From the NCBI RefSeq assembly GCF_947488465.1, contig NZ_CANKZA010000004.1, forward strand, positions 186,001-250,000: a stretch of 64,000 nucleotides of DNA, read 5' to 3'. Of this stretch, positions 1 to 8,656 are shown piece by piece. Origin of the DNA: an uncultured Microbacterium sp. (lineage in GTDB: Bacteria > Actinomycetota > Actinomycetes > Actinomycetales > Microbacteriaceae). Made by a program: the position numbers and the translations under genes. The notes beneath the pieces are model-generated. The model did no database searches and had not been told where the DNA came from. It saw only the letters and a list, made by a program, of their open reading frames with translations. Every line of letters starts with the position of its first letter. Positions within the stretch are counted from its first letter, which is position 1.

Positions 1-308
1 CGCAGTCCCGCGACGAGATTCCAAACGTACGGGACCTTGACGTCGCCCCCGGAGCCGTAGCCGACCGCGAACCAGTCGAGCTGGGTGCGCCCGAAGACCG
101 CGACCGTGCGCCCGTCCAGCGGGAGGACGGCGTCGTCGTTGCGGAGCAGCACGATCCCCTCGGCTGCGGCCTGCCGCGCCAAACGGCCCAGCGCCGGGTC
201 AAGAGTGGGGTCGGTGTCTTCCAAAATCGTCGACAACTGGGCGACCGACTCGATCGCGGCGGCGCCGTGCGAGCGGTCACCGGATTCGATAGCGGGGGTG
301 AGCGGCAC
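1..308 (-). CDS. Glycoside hydrolase family 3 beta-glucosidase, N-terminal part (cut by window edge)
   Basis: Only the first ~102 codons are inside the window; the gene runs off the left edge. It starts at GTG 308, preceded by a GAAGGA Shine-Dalgarno. The translation contains AAEGIVLLRNDDAVLPL near residue 50 followed by VAVFG, the signature at the start of the GH3 (alpha/beta)6 sandwich domain. In most GH3 enzymes that segment follows a ~300-residue TIM-barrel domain. Finding it at the N-terminus suggests the swapped domain order known from Ruminococcus albus-type beta-glucosidases, or loss of the barrel. Predicted role: cleavage of terminal beta-glucosides, probably cytoplasmic because no signal peptide is visible. 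The family call is fairly firm; the substrate is unknown. Confidence 0.7.
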   Translation of the reverse strand, partial: MPLTPAIESGDRSHGAAAIESVAQLSTILEDTDPTLDPALGRLARQAAAEGIVLLRNDDAVLPLDGRTVAVFGRTQLDWFAVGYGSGGDVKVPYVWNLVAGL

Positions 309-394
309 TGATCTTCCTTCGAACAGGCTCCCGGCGAGGCTTGGGAGCGCTCCCACATTACCGGATACCCAGGTCGATGGTGCGACACTGCAGT

Positions 395-904
395 ATGCGG
401 ATTCTGTTGAAGCTCGTCCTGGACTGTGATGCCGATGCGGCCTGGCGAGCCCTTCATTCGCCGCGCGCGATTGCGGAGCTTTACGGACCGCTCATGATGA
501 TGGAGCCGATGTCGCCGAGCGGCATGCCCTCCTTCCTCACTCCGGGGACCGATGTTCCCGTCACGCTGTCCCTCGCCGGCGCCGTCCCGGTGGGTCAGCA
601 GTTGATCCATGTGAGCGAGCGGCACACCGACGATGCGCACGGCCCGGTGCGCATCTTCCGCGACAGCGGCATCCCCCTCACCGGACCGCTCGCCTCGCTC
701 GACGTCTGGGATCACCAGATGGCGGTCTCACCCCTGCCCGGCGACGCGACGAAGACGCTGTGGCGCGATCGGCTCGTGATCGACGGGCCGACCGCGCTGG
801 CGCTGTGGCCCGTCCTGTGGGCCACCTGGCAGTGGCGCGGCGTGCGCTTGCGCGCCCTCGCGCCCACGTGGGCGCACGACCCGGACCACACCACCGCCGG
901 CTGA
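395..904 (+). CDS. START/SRPBCC-like hypothetical protein
   Basis: A 169-aa protein beginning MRILLKLVLDCDADAAWRAL, a pattern (hydrophobic strand, then acidic DADAAWRAL helix) typical of the ligand-binding helix-grip fold of SRPBCC proteins. The remainder alternates strands with a C-terminal tryptophan-rich helix (LWATWQWRG). No catalytic motif is visible and the ligand is unknown. The ATG at 395 is chosen over an upstream in-frame ATG because the family-like N-terminus starts there. It lies head-to-head with the GH3 gene and tail-to-tail with the ABC permease. Confidence 0.5.
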   Translation: MRILLKLVLDCDADAAWRALHSPRAIAELYGPLMMMEPMSPSGMPSFLTPGTDVPVTLSLAGAVPVGQQLIHVSERHTDDAHGPVRIFRDSGIPLTGPLASLDVWDHQMAVSPLPGDATKTLWRDRLVIDGPTALALWPVLWATWQWRGVRLRALAPTWAHDPDHTTAG

Positions 905-905
905 C

Positions 906-2348
906 TCATGCGGCGAGCGCGGCGATCGGGGCGACCCGCGTCGCCAGGCGGGTCGGGGTGACGGTAGCGGCGACCGTCAGTACGGCCGTGGCGATGACGA
1001 TCACGAGCACCGGCATCCACGGGATGGCAGGCGCGACGAGCGTCGGCGATGACCACGCCGGCGGCACCGCGACCGAGCCGAGGAGCGACTGCGCGGCGAC
1101 CCAGCCGTACGCGACACCCAGGACGAGTCCGAACACAAGCGACGTGATCGTCACGTGCACCGCTTCCAGCAACACGACCTGGCGGATCTGCGGCGAGGTC
1201 AGCCCGAGCGCGCGGAGAAGTCCCAGCTCGCGCTGGCGTTGGACGATTCCGATGCTGAGGAGATTGACCAGGCCGATTCCGGCGATGACGGCCGACACCG
1301 CCACGAGGCCCATCATGATGCCGGCGAACGTGTCCATGATCTGCGACATCTCGGCGGGCGGCGCTCCGCCCGCCGAGGCCGTCATGACCCCCTTCACCGA
1401 CTCATTCGCGACCGCGAACATCGAAACCAAGGTGACCCCCATCACGACGCCGATCGCCATGCGACTCGACCGCTCCGGGTAGCGCAGCGCGTTCTCCGCG
1501 GCAAGCCTGGCCGTGGCGGAACGACCGAACACACGCCCGGTCAGGCGCAGGAGCGGCGGCATGATCTGCACGGCTCCGAGCGAGAGTCCGGTGAAGGAAA
1601 GGATGCCGCCGACAAAGGCGATCACGACACCGAGCGGGCTGACGAGCCCTGCGGCCACGCCGAGGGCGAGAAGACCGGCACCTCCGGCGCTGAGCGCGAT
1701 CGCGGCGACACGTCGGCCGCGGGCGCGCGACACCTCGTCGTGGGTGCGAGCGGTCGCTCCGGCGAGCGCCTGCAGCGGCGTGACGGTGAGGACACGCCGC
1801 GATCCCGCCCACGCCCCGATCCACGTCGTCAGCGCGACCATCACTGCCGGGAGGACCAGCACCGGCTGGACAAGTGCGTAGTCGGCCGTGATGTCGAACG
1901 CGATCCGCGCTCCGGAGAGGAGCACGGCAGTGAGCGCCACACCGAGGGCGAGGCCCGCAACCGCGCCCATCGCGCCCACGATGAGCCCCTGCCGCGCGAT
2001 CTCCACGCGCTGCGATCGGGCGGAGGCGCCGATCAGACGCAGCAGGGCGATGCGGCGGGTGCGCCCCGCGACGATCGTCGCGAACGTGTTCGCGGTGACG
2101 ATCGCGGCGACGTAGACGGCGACCCCGACCAGCAAAACGCTCAGGATCCCGACGACGATCGCCACCGTTTCACCACCACCGATGTACGGATCGCTCTTCA
2201 CCCACGCGCCCATGAACCCCGTCGCGCTCAGAAGCAGCACGCCGAAGGCGGAGGAGATCGCGGCGACGAGCACCGTGGCACCCATCCCCCGCTCGCGGAG
2301 CCAGTGCCACGAGCCGACCGTCCGCGGCATCCGACCGGCGGCGGTCAT
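906..2348 (-). CDS. ABC transporter permease, FtsX/MacB type
   Basis: A 480-aa membrane protein with one N-terminal transmembrane segment, a cluster of three further segments around an FtsX-type core, and a second hydrophobic cluster at the C-terminus (VLLEAVHVTITSLVFGLVLG region). Such permeases pair with a MacB/LolD-type ATPase and act in antibiotic or peptide efflux or envelope sensing. Its ATG overlaps the stop of the ATPase gene by 4 nt (ATGA), so the two form one operon read right to left. A two-component system follows upstream, a common actinobacterial pairing in which the ABC module and kinase respond to the same compound. Because the partner ATPase carries a nonsense codon, the permease may now lack its energy supply. 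Confidence 0.85.
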   Translation of the reverse strand: MTAAGRMPRTVGSWHWLRERGMGATVLVAAISSAFGVLLLSATGFMGAWVKSDPYIGGGETVAIVVGILSVLLVGVAVYVAAIVTANTFATIVAGRTRRIALLRLIGASARSQRVEIARQGLIVGAMGAVAGLALGVALTAVLLSGARIAFDITADYALVQPVLVLPAVMVALTTWIGAWAGSRRVLTVTPLQALAGATARTHDEVSRARGRRVAAIALSAGGAGLLALGVAAGLVSPLGVVIAFVGGILSFTGLSLGAVQIMPPLLRLTGRVFGRSATARLAAENALRYPERSSRMAIGVVMGVTLVSMFAVANESVKGVMTASAGGAPPAEMSQIMDTFAGIMMGLVAVSAVIAGIGLVNLLSIGIVQRQRELGLLRALGLTSPQIRQVVLLEAVHVTITSLVFGLVLGVAYGWVAAQSLLGSVAVPPAWSSPTLVAPAIPWMPVLVIVIATAVLTVAATVTPTRLATRVAPIAALAA

Positions 2349-3106
2349 GCCGACACCTCCGCCGCGAGCATGAAAGCCGAAACCTGCTCGGCGCTCTGCC
2401 GAGGCTTGTCGGCGACGATCCGGCCGTCACCGAGGAAAAGCACGCGGTCGGCGAACGCGGCCGCGACGGGATCGTGGGTGACCATCGCGATCGACTGGCC
2501 GTGCTCCCGGGCCGCGACCGCCAGCAGCGTCAGAACTTCGCGGCTGGAACGTGAGTCGAGGTTACCGGTCGGTTCGTCGGCGAACACGAGATCCGGCGCC
2601 GTCGCGAGGGCGCGCGCGATCGCCACGCGCTGCTGCTGTCCGCCGGAGAGCTCGTGCGGACGGTGGCGCAGGCGCGCCCCGAGGCCGAGCGTCTCCACCA
2701 GGCCGTCGATCCGGGCACGTTCGAGGGCCGACGGTGTCCGCCCATCGAGATCGAAAGGAAGCACGATGTTGCCGATCGCGTCGAGGGTGGGCACGAGGTT
2801 GAACGATTAGAAGACGAACCCCACGCGGCGGCGCCGCAGAATGGTGAGTTCGAGGTCGGAGAGCCCGGTGATCTCGGTGTCGCCGATCCAGGCCCGGCCG
2901 CTCGTGGGAGCGTCGAGACCGGCCATGATGTGCATAAGGGTCGATTTGCCGGAGCCGGACGGCCCCATGATCGCCGTGAATTCACCCCGCCGGATGCCGA
3001 CGCTCACGTCGTCGAGCGCACGCACGCCGCTTTCGCCGGTGCCGTAGGTGCGGGTGAGGTGCTGTACGCGGGCCGCCAGGCCCAGGTCTGTCGTCGAAAT
3101 CTGCAT
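2345..3106 (-). pseudogene. ABC transporter ATP-binding protein interrupted by a stop at the Q-loop
   Basis: Reading frame of 254 codons with all ABC ATPase landmarks: Walker A GPSGSGKST (~residue 46), signature LSGGQQQR, Walker B DLVFADEPTG and H-loop VTHD. After RRRRVGFVF the next codon is TAA (2809-2807) where the family has the Q-loop glutamine (VFQSFNL). The frame then continues unbroken with SFNL and on to the end, so one C-to-T change (CAA to TAA) explains it. The ATG at 3106 sits 7 nt behind a TAGCGT box (3119-3114), a leaderless start. A GTG at 2794 could restart translation but would lack Walker A. Most likely a recent nonsense mutation or a base-calling error; ordinary function would be lost unless the stop is read through. 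Confidence 0.85.
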
Positions 3107-3201
3107 GTCCTCGACGCTACGAAGCGGAGGATATCGCGGACATCGGCCTGGGGTCGCGCGGGCCTACATCGCGAGGATGATCCCGCCCGCCTCTGCCGGT
3201 G

Positions 3202-3849
3202 TCAGGTGAGGCCGTGCTCGAAGGCGAAGACCACCAGCTGCACGCGATCGCGGAGCGCGAGTTTGGCGAGGATGCGGCTGATGTGGGTCTTCACCGTCGC
3301 TTCGGAGAGGTATTCACGGCCGGCGATCTCGGCGTTCGACAGCCCGCGCGCGGCGAGCGCGAAGATGTCGCGCTCGCGATCGGTGAGCGACGCGAACGAC
3401 GCTGGCGCCTCCTTCGGCGGCGCCGCGAACTGGGCGAACAGCTCACGGGTAGCCGCGGCAGCGATCACGGACGATCCGGCGTGGACGGTGCGGATCGCGG
3501 CGAGCAGGAACTCGGGGTCGGCATCTTTCAGCAAGAACCCGCTTGCGCCCTGCCGTATCGCGTGAGCCGCGGCCTCGTCGAGATCGAACGTCGTCAGCAT
3601 GACCACGCGAGGCGGCGCATCGCCGAACGAGGTGTCCGCCAGGAGTTCAGCCGTCGCCGTGAGGCCATCCATGACAGGCATGCGAATGTCCATGAGAACG
3701 ACGTCCGGTCGGGCCGCGCGGACGACCCGGAGCCCCTCGACCCCGTCTCCCGCCTCTCCCACGACCTCCAGATCGGGCTGCGAATCGATGACCATGCCGA
3801 TGCCTGCCCGGAACAGCGCCTGATCATCGATCAGAACGACGCGGATCAC
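3202..3849 (-). CDS. Two-component response regulator, NarL/LuxR family
   Basis: A 215-aa regulator. Residues 1-120 are a receiver domain with acidic pair D8/D9 and phospho-acceptor D54 in VVLMDIRMPVMDG. Residues ~150-215 are a LuxR-type helix-turn-helix (LTDRERDIFALAARG, then SEATVKTHISRIL). Its ATG overlaps the stop of the kinase gene by 4 nt, so the pair is translationally coupled. It lies directly upstream of the ABC operon, which it probably controls. The target sites are not evident in the sequence. Confidence 0.93.
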   Translation of the reverse strand: MIRVVLIDDQALFRAGIGMVIDSQPDLEVVGEAGDGVEGLRVVRAARPDVVLMDIRMPVMDGLTATAELLADTSFGDAPPRVVMLTTFDLDEAAAHAIRQGASGFLLKDADPEFLLAAIRTVHAGSSVIAAAATRELFAQFAAPPKEAPASFASLTDRERDIFALAARGLSNAEIAGREYLSEATVKTHISRILAKLALRDRVQLVVFAFEHGLT

Positions 3850-5048
3850 GACGTCTCCACGATCGGGATCTGCGCGCGCACCACAAACGCACCGTGGGTC
3901 GCTCCGGCCTCCAGCGTCCCGCCCACAAGGTGCGCCCGCTCCCGCATGCCGATGAGTCCGTGCCCCCGGACAGGGTCGGCGCGCGCCGGGGCATCCGTGG
4001 GATTGCGGACCGACAGATCGACGCGATCGGCGCGCCAGGCCAAGGTGAGCTCAACGGGCGCGCGTCCGTGCCGGAGAGCGTTGGTGAGCGCCTCCTGCAG
4101 GATCCGATAGACCGCGAGCTCGACGGATGCCGGCTGCGCCCCCTGCGGTGCCGGATCGACGTCGACGCGCAGATCGATGCCGGCGGCGCGCACCTGCGCG
4201 TACAGCGCCTCAAGATCGGCCAGGCGCGGCTGCGGTCCGGGCGCTTGCGCGTGTCGGAGCTGAGTCAACAGCATCCGCACGTCCGCCAGCGCCGAACGCG
4301 CCGTCGTCGAGATCGTGCCGAGGGCGGCCGTGGCTACCGCGGGCTCGGCCGCGTATCGCGCGCCGTCGGCCTGCGCGATCACGACGGCCAGCGAATGCGC
4401 GACCACATCGTGCATGTCGCGGGCGATGCGCACCCGCTCCTGCTCCGCAGCCGTCTCGGCCTCGGCGAGTTCCTGCGCGGCCCGGTTGGCACGTGCGCGC
4501 ATCGCCGTGCGGGCGAGGGCCCCAACAGTCCAGGACAGGAGCAGGGCAAAGACTGCCGCCGCGAACGTCGTGATGCCGACCGCGAGGTACGAGCCCACCA
4601 CGGACTCGAGGCTCCACGACCCGGCGAGGAGCAGCGGGGCAAGCAGATACACCGTGATCAACAAGCCGCCGGCGAGTGACGAGGCGAACCCCACCCAGAA
4701 CACGAAACGAGTGCCGTACGCGGCGGTGGTGTAAAGGATGCCGAAGATCGCGATGTTGCCGGGGAGCGGCGGAAGGCCGCCGGCCATCTGCAGGAAGGCG
4801 GCCGCCCAGGCGACCGACACGGCGATTCCGGGAGCACGCCGGCGGAGAGCGAGCGCGACACCGAAAACGAGCGTGAGCGCGACGGCGACAAGGATCGTCA
4901 GCGACTCGTCCGGAAGCAGAGACCCTACGCCCCGCCACGGCACGAGTGTCGTCAGCGTCGCGAGTGTCGTCAGCGTCGCGATCAGCGTGAACGCTGCGGC
5001 CACCACGACGTCGGTGACGAACTGGTAGCGCGGAATCTGGCGGGACAC
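3846..5048 (-). CDS. Sensor histidine kinase, DesK/NarX-like (HisKA_3)
   Basis: A 400-aa kinase with four to six N-terminal membrane helices (residues ~10-150), a dimerisation/phosphotransfer segment RIARDMHDVVAHSLAVV carrying the conserved histidine, and a C-terminal HATPase domain (EALTNALRHG; GHGLIGMRERA). It phosphorylates the adjacent NarL-type regulator. The start is placed at GTG 5048 because a TAGCGT box at 5061-5056 precedes it by exactly 7 nt, the leaderless spacing seen repeatedly in this window. An upstream in-frame ATG at 5084 overlaps the Lrp gene's stop and would add 12 residues. The signal is unknown; the neighbouring ABC genes suggest an envelope-active compound. Confidence 0.9.
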   Translation of the reverse strand: MSRQIPRYQFVTDVVVAAAFTLIATLTTLATLTTLVPWRGVGSLLPDESLTILVAVALTLVFGVALALRRRAPGIAVSVAWAAAFLQMAGGLPPLPGNIAIFGILYTTAAYGTRFVFWVGFASSLAGGLLITVYLLAPLLLAGSWSLESVVGSYLAVGITTFAAAVFALLLSWTVGALARTAMRARANRAAQELAEAETAAEQERVRIARDMHDVVAHSLAVVIAQADGARYAAEPAVATAALGTISTTARSALADVRMLLTQLRHAQAPGPQPRLADLEALYAQVRAAGIDLRVDVDPAPQGAQPASVELAVYRILQEALTNALRHGRAPVELTLAWRADRVDLSVRNPTDAPARADPVRGHGLIGMRERAHLVGGTLEAGATHGAFVVRAQIPIVETS

Positions 5049-5080
5049 CCTTCCGACGCTACGCGGGGACGGATGCCGGA

Positions 5081-5569
5081 TCATCCACCCAGCGATGTAT
5101 TCGGGTTCGGTGATCGGTGCTCTGCGACGGGGACGAGCGGACGATGCTCGTAGAAGCTCTGCAGCACGACGGTCGTCCGGGTGTTGACTGACGCGGCCTG
5201 CCGGATGTCCCGGATGAGTTCTTCCAGCGCGCGTGGCGTGGGGACTCGGACGAAGAGCATGTACGCGGCGTCACCGGCGATGGAGTGGCAGGCCTCGATC
5301 GCATCGAGGTGCTCGAGCAGTTCGGGGGCGTTGTCGGGCTGGGCGGGGTCGAGCGGCGTGATTTCGACGAACGCCGCGAGAGGCCGCCCGGCGGCCTCCG
5401 GGTCGACGACGGCCCGGTATCCCGTGATGGTGCCATCCGCTTCGAGTTTCTTCAATCGCGCTTGGACCGCCGACACCGACAAGCCCACCGCGTCGGAGAG
5501 GTGGGCGAGCGTGGCTCTCCCATCCCGGGAGAGTTCGCGCACGATCGAGAGGTCGACAGCATCCTGCAT
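5081..5569 (-). CDS. Lrp/AsnC family transcriptional regulator
   Basis: A 162-aa protein with an N-terminal winged helix (VDLSIVRELSRDGRATLAHL, then SVSAVQARLKKLE, residues ~4-50) and a C-terminal RAM effector/oligomerisation domain (residues ~70-150, with GDAAYMLFVRVP). These proteins bind amino acids and regulate their uptake or catabolism. The start at ATG 5569 is supported by a TATTCT box (5582-5577) located 7 nt upstream. It is divergent from the DUF6421 gene, which it may control together with itself, as is usual in the family. Confidence 0.9.
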   Translation of the reverse strand: MQDAVDLSIVRELSRDGRATLAHLSDAVGLSVSAVQARLKKLEADGTITGYRAVVDPEAAGRPLAAFVEITPLDPAQPDNAPELLEHLDAIEACHSIAGDAAYMLFVRVPTPRALEELIRDIRQAASVNTRTTVVLQSFYEHRPLVPVAEHRSPNPNTSLGG

Positions 5570-5643
5570 GAATGGAAGAATAACGGATGAAGGGTTCAAT
5601 CGCCGGAATATTTCCTGCTGCGAGTCGAAAGATCGGAGTTCTC

Positions 5644-7146
5644 ATGTCCTTGACCGCCCACCAGGCACCTACCGTCATCGGAGAGCCCGAGGTTGTCGAA
5701 GACAACCGAGCGACCACGCAGCTTGTCGAAGACAACCGAGCGACCACGCAGCTTGTCGAAGACAACCGAGCGACCACGCACGTTGCCCAAGGCAGTGCCC
5801 TCACGGAACAGCCGGCGTGGCTCGCCCTCAAGGATGCGGCCATCCAGCTGCAATCGCTCCAGCACAAGGACGGGTCGCTCGCGGACCCGGCCGACCTGCC
5901 CGCGGCGCGCGCCCATGTGACGACCATCACCGCCGCGATCCGCACGCTCGCCCCCCTGTTCCCGCACGACGCGGCGTACCTCGCGGCATCCATCGTCGAC
6001 TTCGAGCGCTGGGCGACAGCGGGCTTCGGTGTGCCGGACTTCCTCGATTCGCTCCAGGCATTCCAGCCGCAACGCGAGCGCGTCGACGGGCTCGCTCATC
6101 TCGTCGTCTTCCCGATGTACACCCAGAACGGCTCGCGCAGCCGCCTCGTCGAAGCGGTCCTGTGCGAAGTGATCTGGCCCGAGTTCATCGGCGAATTGGA
6201 GACGACCTACACGAACGGCCTCTTCCTCTCGCTGCGGTTTCTCGATTTCACTCCCGGCTACGACACGAATTCGGCGGTGCTGTTCCCCGAGACGGTCGCG
6301 ATGCGGGAGATTCCGGCGTTCACGTGGGGCGCGATCTTTCAGGACCGAGAAGCAGCCCGGTTCCGTCGGGTCGTGCGCACGGCCGCAGAGATCACCAAGC
6401 TCGATCTTCCCGAGGGCGCGCAGCGAATGCTCTCCGATCAAGAGCTCACCGAGAAGACGTTCGTGATGTGGGACATCATCCACGACCGCACCCACATGCG
6501 CGGCGACCTGCCGTTCGACCCGTTCATGATCAAGCAGCGGATGCCGTACTTCCTCTACTCGCTCGAAGAACTGCGGTGTGATCTCACGGCGTTCCGGGAA
6601 TGCGTGAACATCGAACAGCGACTGTCGGCCGCCGCCGCCCTCAGCGATGCCGAGACGGAGATGCGCGACCACGCGCGACTCGTGCAGTACGCGGTGCTGT
6701 TCGACCGGATCTTCCGCTTCGCGATCACCGGCTCGCGTGTGCGCAACTACGACGGCCTCGGCGGCCAATTGCTGTTCGCGTGGCTGCACCAGCGCGGCGT
6801 GCTGCACTGGACCGACACCGCGCTCGCGTTCGACTGGGACGATGTTCCGAGTGCCGTGATCTCTCTCGCCGACGCGATCGACCGTCTCTACTGGGAATCG
6901 ATCGACAGGCCGAAGGTCGCACACTGGCTGGCCGCGTACGAGCTCGTCCGCGCGGTCGTCACCCCGCATCCCGCCTCGCAGTGGGCGCGCGGTCTGTCGG
7001 ATGACGTGCTCTCGGGCCCGCCGTCCGGCTACACCGACGCGGTCCTGGACGACGAGTTCCCGTTGTCGATGTTCTTCGAGGCGCTCGAGAAGAAAATGCG
7101 GCCGGTGATCACCTCGACCGAGGGCATCCGCGGCACCGACGCCTGA
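5644..7146 (+). CDS. DUF6421 family protein with a triplicated 10-residue N-terminal repeat
   Basis: A 500-aa protein matching, by my recognition, the actinobacterial DUF6421 family (typical features TYTNGLFLSLRFLDFTPGYD and DIIHDRTHMRGDLPFDPFM). The HDRTHMRGDLPF segment is rich in possible metal ligands, but no reaction is established. ATG 5644 is chosen for its GGAG Shine-Dalgarno. Residues ~17-46 are three copies of a decapeptide of the form (V/L)VEDNRATT(Q/H), encoded by near-identical 30-nt units; this insert precedes the first family-like residues. The gene is divergent from an Lrp regulator, hinting at amino-acid-linked control. Function unknown. Confidence 0.85.
   Translation: MSLTAHQAPTVIGEPEVVEDNRATTQLVEDNRATTQLVEDNRATTHVAQGSALTEQPAWLALKDAAIQLQSLQHKDGSLADPADLPAARAHVTTITAAIRTLAPLFPHDAAYLAASIVDFERWATAGFGVPDFLDSLQAFQPQRERVDGLAHLVVFPMYTQNGSRSRLVEAVLCEVIWPEFIGELETTYTNGLFLSLRFLDFTPGYDTNSAVLFPETVAMREIPAFTWGAIFQDREAARFRRVVRTAAEITKLDLPEGAQRMLSDQELTEKTFVMWDIIHDRTHMRGDLPFDPFMIKQRMPYFLYSLEELRCDLTAFRECVNIEQRLSAAAALSDAETEMRDHARLVQYAVLFDRIFRFAITGSRVRNYDGLGGQLLFAWLHQRGVLHWTDTALAFDWDDVPSAVISLADAIDRLYWESIDRPKVAHWLAAYELVRAVVTPHPASQWARGLSDDVLSGPPSGYTDAVLDDEFPLSMFFEALEKKMRPVITSTEGIRGTDA
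5691..5780 (+). repeat. Three 30-nt tandem units inside the DUF6421 gene
   Basis: Units at 5691-5720, 5721-5750 and 5751-5780. The last two are identical and the first differs at one base. Each contains the palindrome GTTGTC/CTTGTC-GAA-GACAAC. The unit length keeps the frame, giving three decapeptides. Near-perfect identity points to recent slippage or recombination. Confidence 0.95.
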
Positions 7147-7152
7147 ATCGAC

Positions 7153-8592
7153 CTACTGCTCCGCCACGCCTCCCCGCGCCTGCGCGGCGGAGGCCGGTGG
7201 CGTGGGCGGCTCTTCATCAGCGGTCTCGACCACGATTTCCGGCGCCTCCGAGTACCCGGCGGAAAGGATGCGGTACGAGCGCGTCGTGAACGCCACGATC
7301 GCGAGCACGACCATCGCCGACCCCGAGAACAGGAAGATGAGCGCGATCCCGCGCGCCTCCCCGTCGCCGAGGAGCCAGCCCCAGGTCGCGAAGCCCGCGT
7401 CGGTCTTCATATACGGGATGATCCAGAGCTCCGCGATCGGCGCGATCGCGAACGACGTGATCGGCGCCGCCGACACTTCGAGAGCCGTCGCTGCGCCGAA
7501 CACGCGCCCTTGCTTCTCGAACGGGACGACTTTCTGGATCACGGTCTGCTCGGCAGCTTCGACGGCCGGGATGAGCATCATGTACAGCCAGATGCCGACG
7601 ACGTAGAGCCATGGCCACTCGCGGATCGTGAAGATCGCCCCGAGGAAGCCCATCAGCGCGACCAACCAGAGCATCGTGCGGATCGGGTTGCGCCCGAGGC
7701 CGCGCGCGGCGACGATCGCACCGCCGATGATGAAGCCCGTAGAACTGAAACCCAGGACGACGCCCCACCACTCGACCGGGAAGAGCGTGAGACCGTACGG
7801 GTCCATCAGCGCCATGTAGACGCCGCCGATGAGGTTGTTGAAGGTCGAGAAGATGATGAGAGCGAACAGGCCCGGCACCGCTCCGATCGCCGCGGCCGCA
7901 CCCCGGATGTCGATGAGCTCGCCGCGCTCGCCTCGTTCGGGTTCATCTTCCGGCACGCGCAGGAACAACAGATGAATGAGCGCCGCGAGCGTGAACACGA
8001 TCGCGATGAGGAGCGTCCAGCCCATCCCGAGCAGCCCGATCGACAGGCCGGAGAACACGCTCGTCACGAGGAAAGCCAGTCCCTGAACGGTCCCGACAAG
8101 CCCGTTCGCGTTGGCGTGTCGCTCGGTGGGGACCAGCAGGGTCACCGTCGTCGACAGGGCAATATTGCGGAGATTCTCGATCACCGCCCCGCCGAGGATC
8201 ACGCCCGAGAAGAGCCAGAACCACGGCCCGCCGAGATCGAGCAACTCTGCTTCGGGCCGGGCGAGAAAGATCGCCCCCGCGAAAGTGAACGCGGCCAGGG
8301 TCACCACAGCCGAGAGCACCATCACCCGAATCTTCCGGTGCCGATCGACGAGGGTTCCGAAGACCATGCCGAAGATCGCGAGGAGCAGCATGTAGGCCCC
8401 GCCGATGATCCCCGTGGCGAGCACCGATCGAGTCTCGAGGTAGACCCAGAACGTGAGGGCAAACCAGAGGAAGCTCGTGGTCACGTTCGCCGCCGCCGTA
8501 TTCACCAGAACATGGAGGAAGACACGCATCCCGTTCTCGGGAACCGCCCGCGTGGACGCGGCTGCGTCCGGTTCACCCTGATGCTCGCTCAC
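7153..8592 (-). CDS. MFS transporter
   Basis: A 479-aa integral membrane protein with about 12 hydrophobic segments. It has the major-facilitator loop motif GTLVDRHRKIRVMV between segments 2 and 3, a central hydrophilic loop, and an acidic, proline-rich C-terminal tail. Likely a proton-coupled drug or metabolite exporter; the substrate is unknown. The start is set to GTG 8592 because TAACCT (8605-8600) lies 7 nt before it. Longer in-frame starts (e.g. ATG 8622) would run into the divergent threonine aldolase promoter. Its stop lies only a few bases from the DUF6421 stop, tail to tail. Confidence 0.88.
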   Translation of the reverse strand: MSEHQGEPDAAASTRAVPENGMRVFLHVLVNTAAANVTTSFLWFALTFWVYLETRSVLATGIIGGAYMLLLAIFGMVFGTLVDRHRKIRVMVLSAVVTLAAFTFAGAIFLARPEAELLDLGGPWFWLFSGVILGGAVIENLRNIALSTTVTLLVPTERHANANGLVGTVQGLAFLVTSVFSGLSIGLLGMGWTLLIAIVFTLAALIHLLFLRVPEDEPERGERGELIDIRGAAAAIGAVPGLFALIIFSTFNNLIGGVYMALMDPYGLTLFPVEWWGVVLGFSSTGFIIGGAIVAARGLGRNPIRTMLWLVALMGFLGAIFTIREWPWLYVVGIWLYMMLIPAVEAAEQTVIQKVVPFEKQGRVFGAATALEVSAAPITSFAIAPIAELWIIPYMKTDAGFATWGWLLGDGEARGIALIFLFSGSAMVVLAIVAFTTRSYRILSAGYSEAPEIVVETADEEPPTPPASAAQARGGVAEQ

Positions 8593-8599
8593 GAGGCCG

Positions 8600-8649
8600 A
8601 GGTTAGCTGAGGGCTCCGACATTCGGAGCGGGTCCCGTGCTCGTAGGCT
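8600..8649. promoter_or_regulatory. Divergent pair of leaderless promoters
   Basis: TAACCT on the minus strand (8605-8600) is 7 nt from GTG 8592 of the MFS gene. TAGGCT on the plus strand (8644-8649) is 7 nt from GTG 8657 of the aldolase gene. Both fit -10 boxes whose transcripts begin at the start codon. Confidence 0.6.
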
Positions 8650-8656
8650 GGACCGT

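Noticed and set aside
5691..5780. Possible CRISPR-like array
   Set aside because: Repeats are contiguous without spacers and lie in a coding frame; no cas genes are nearby.
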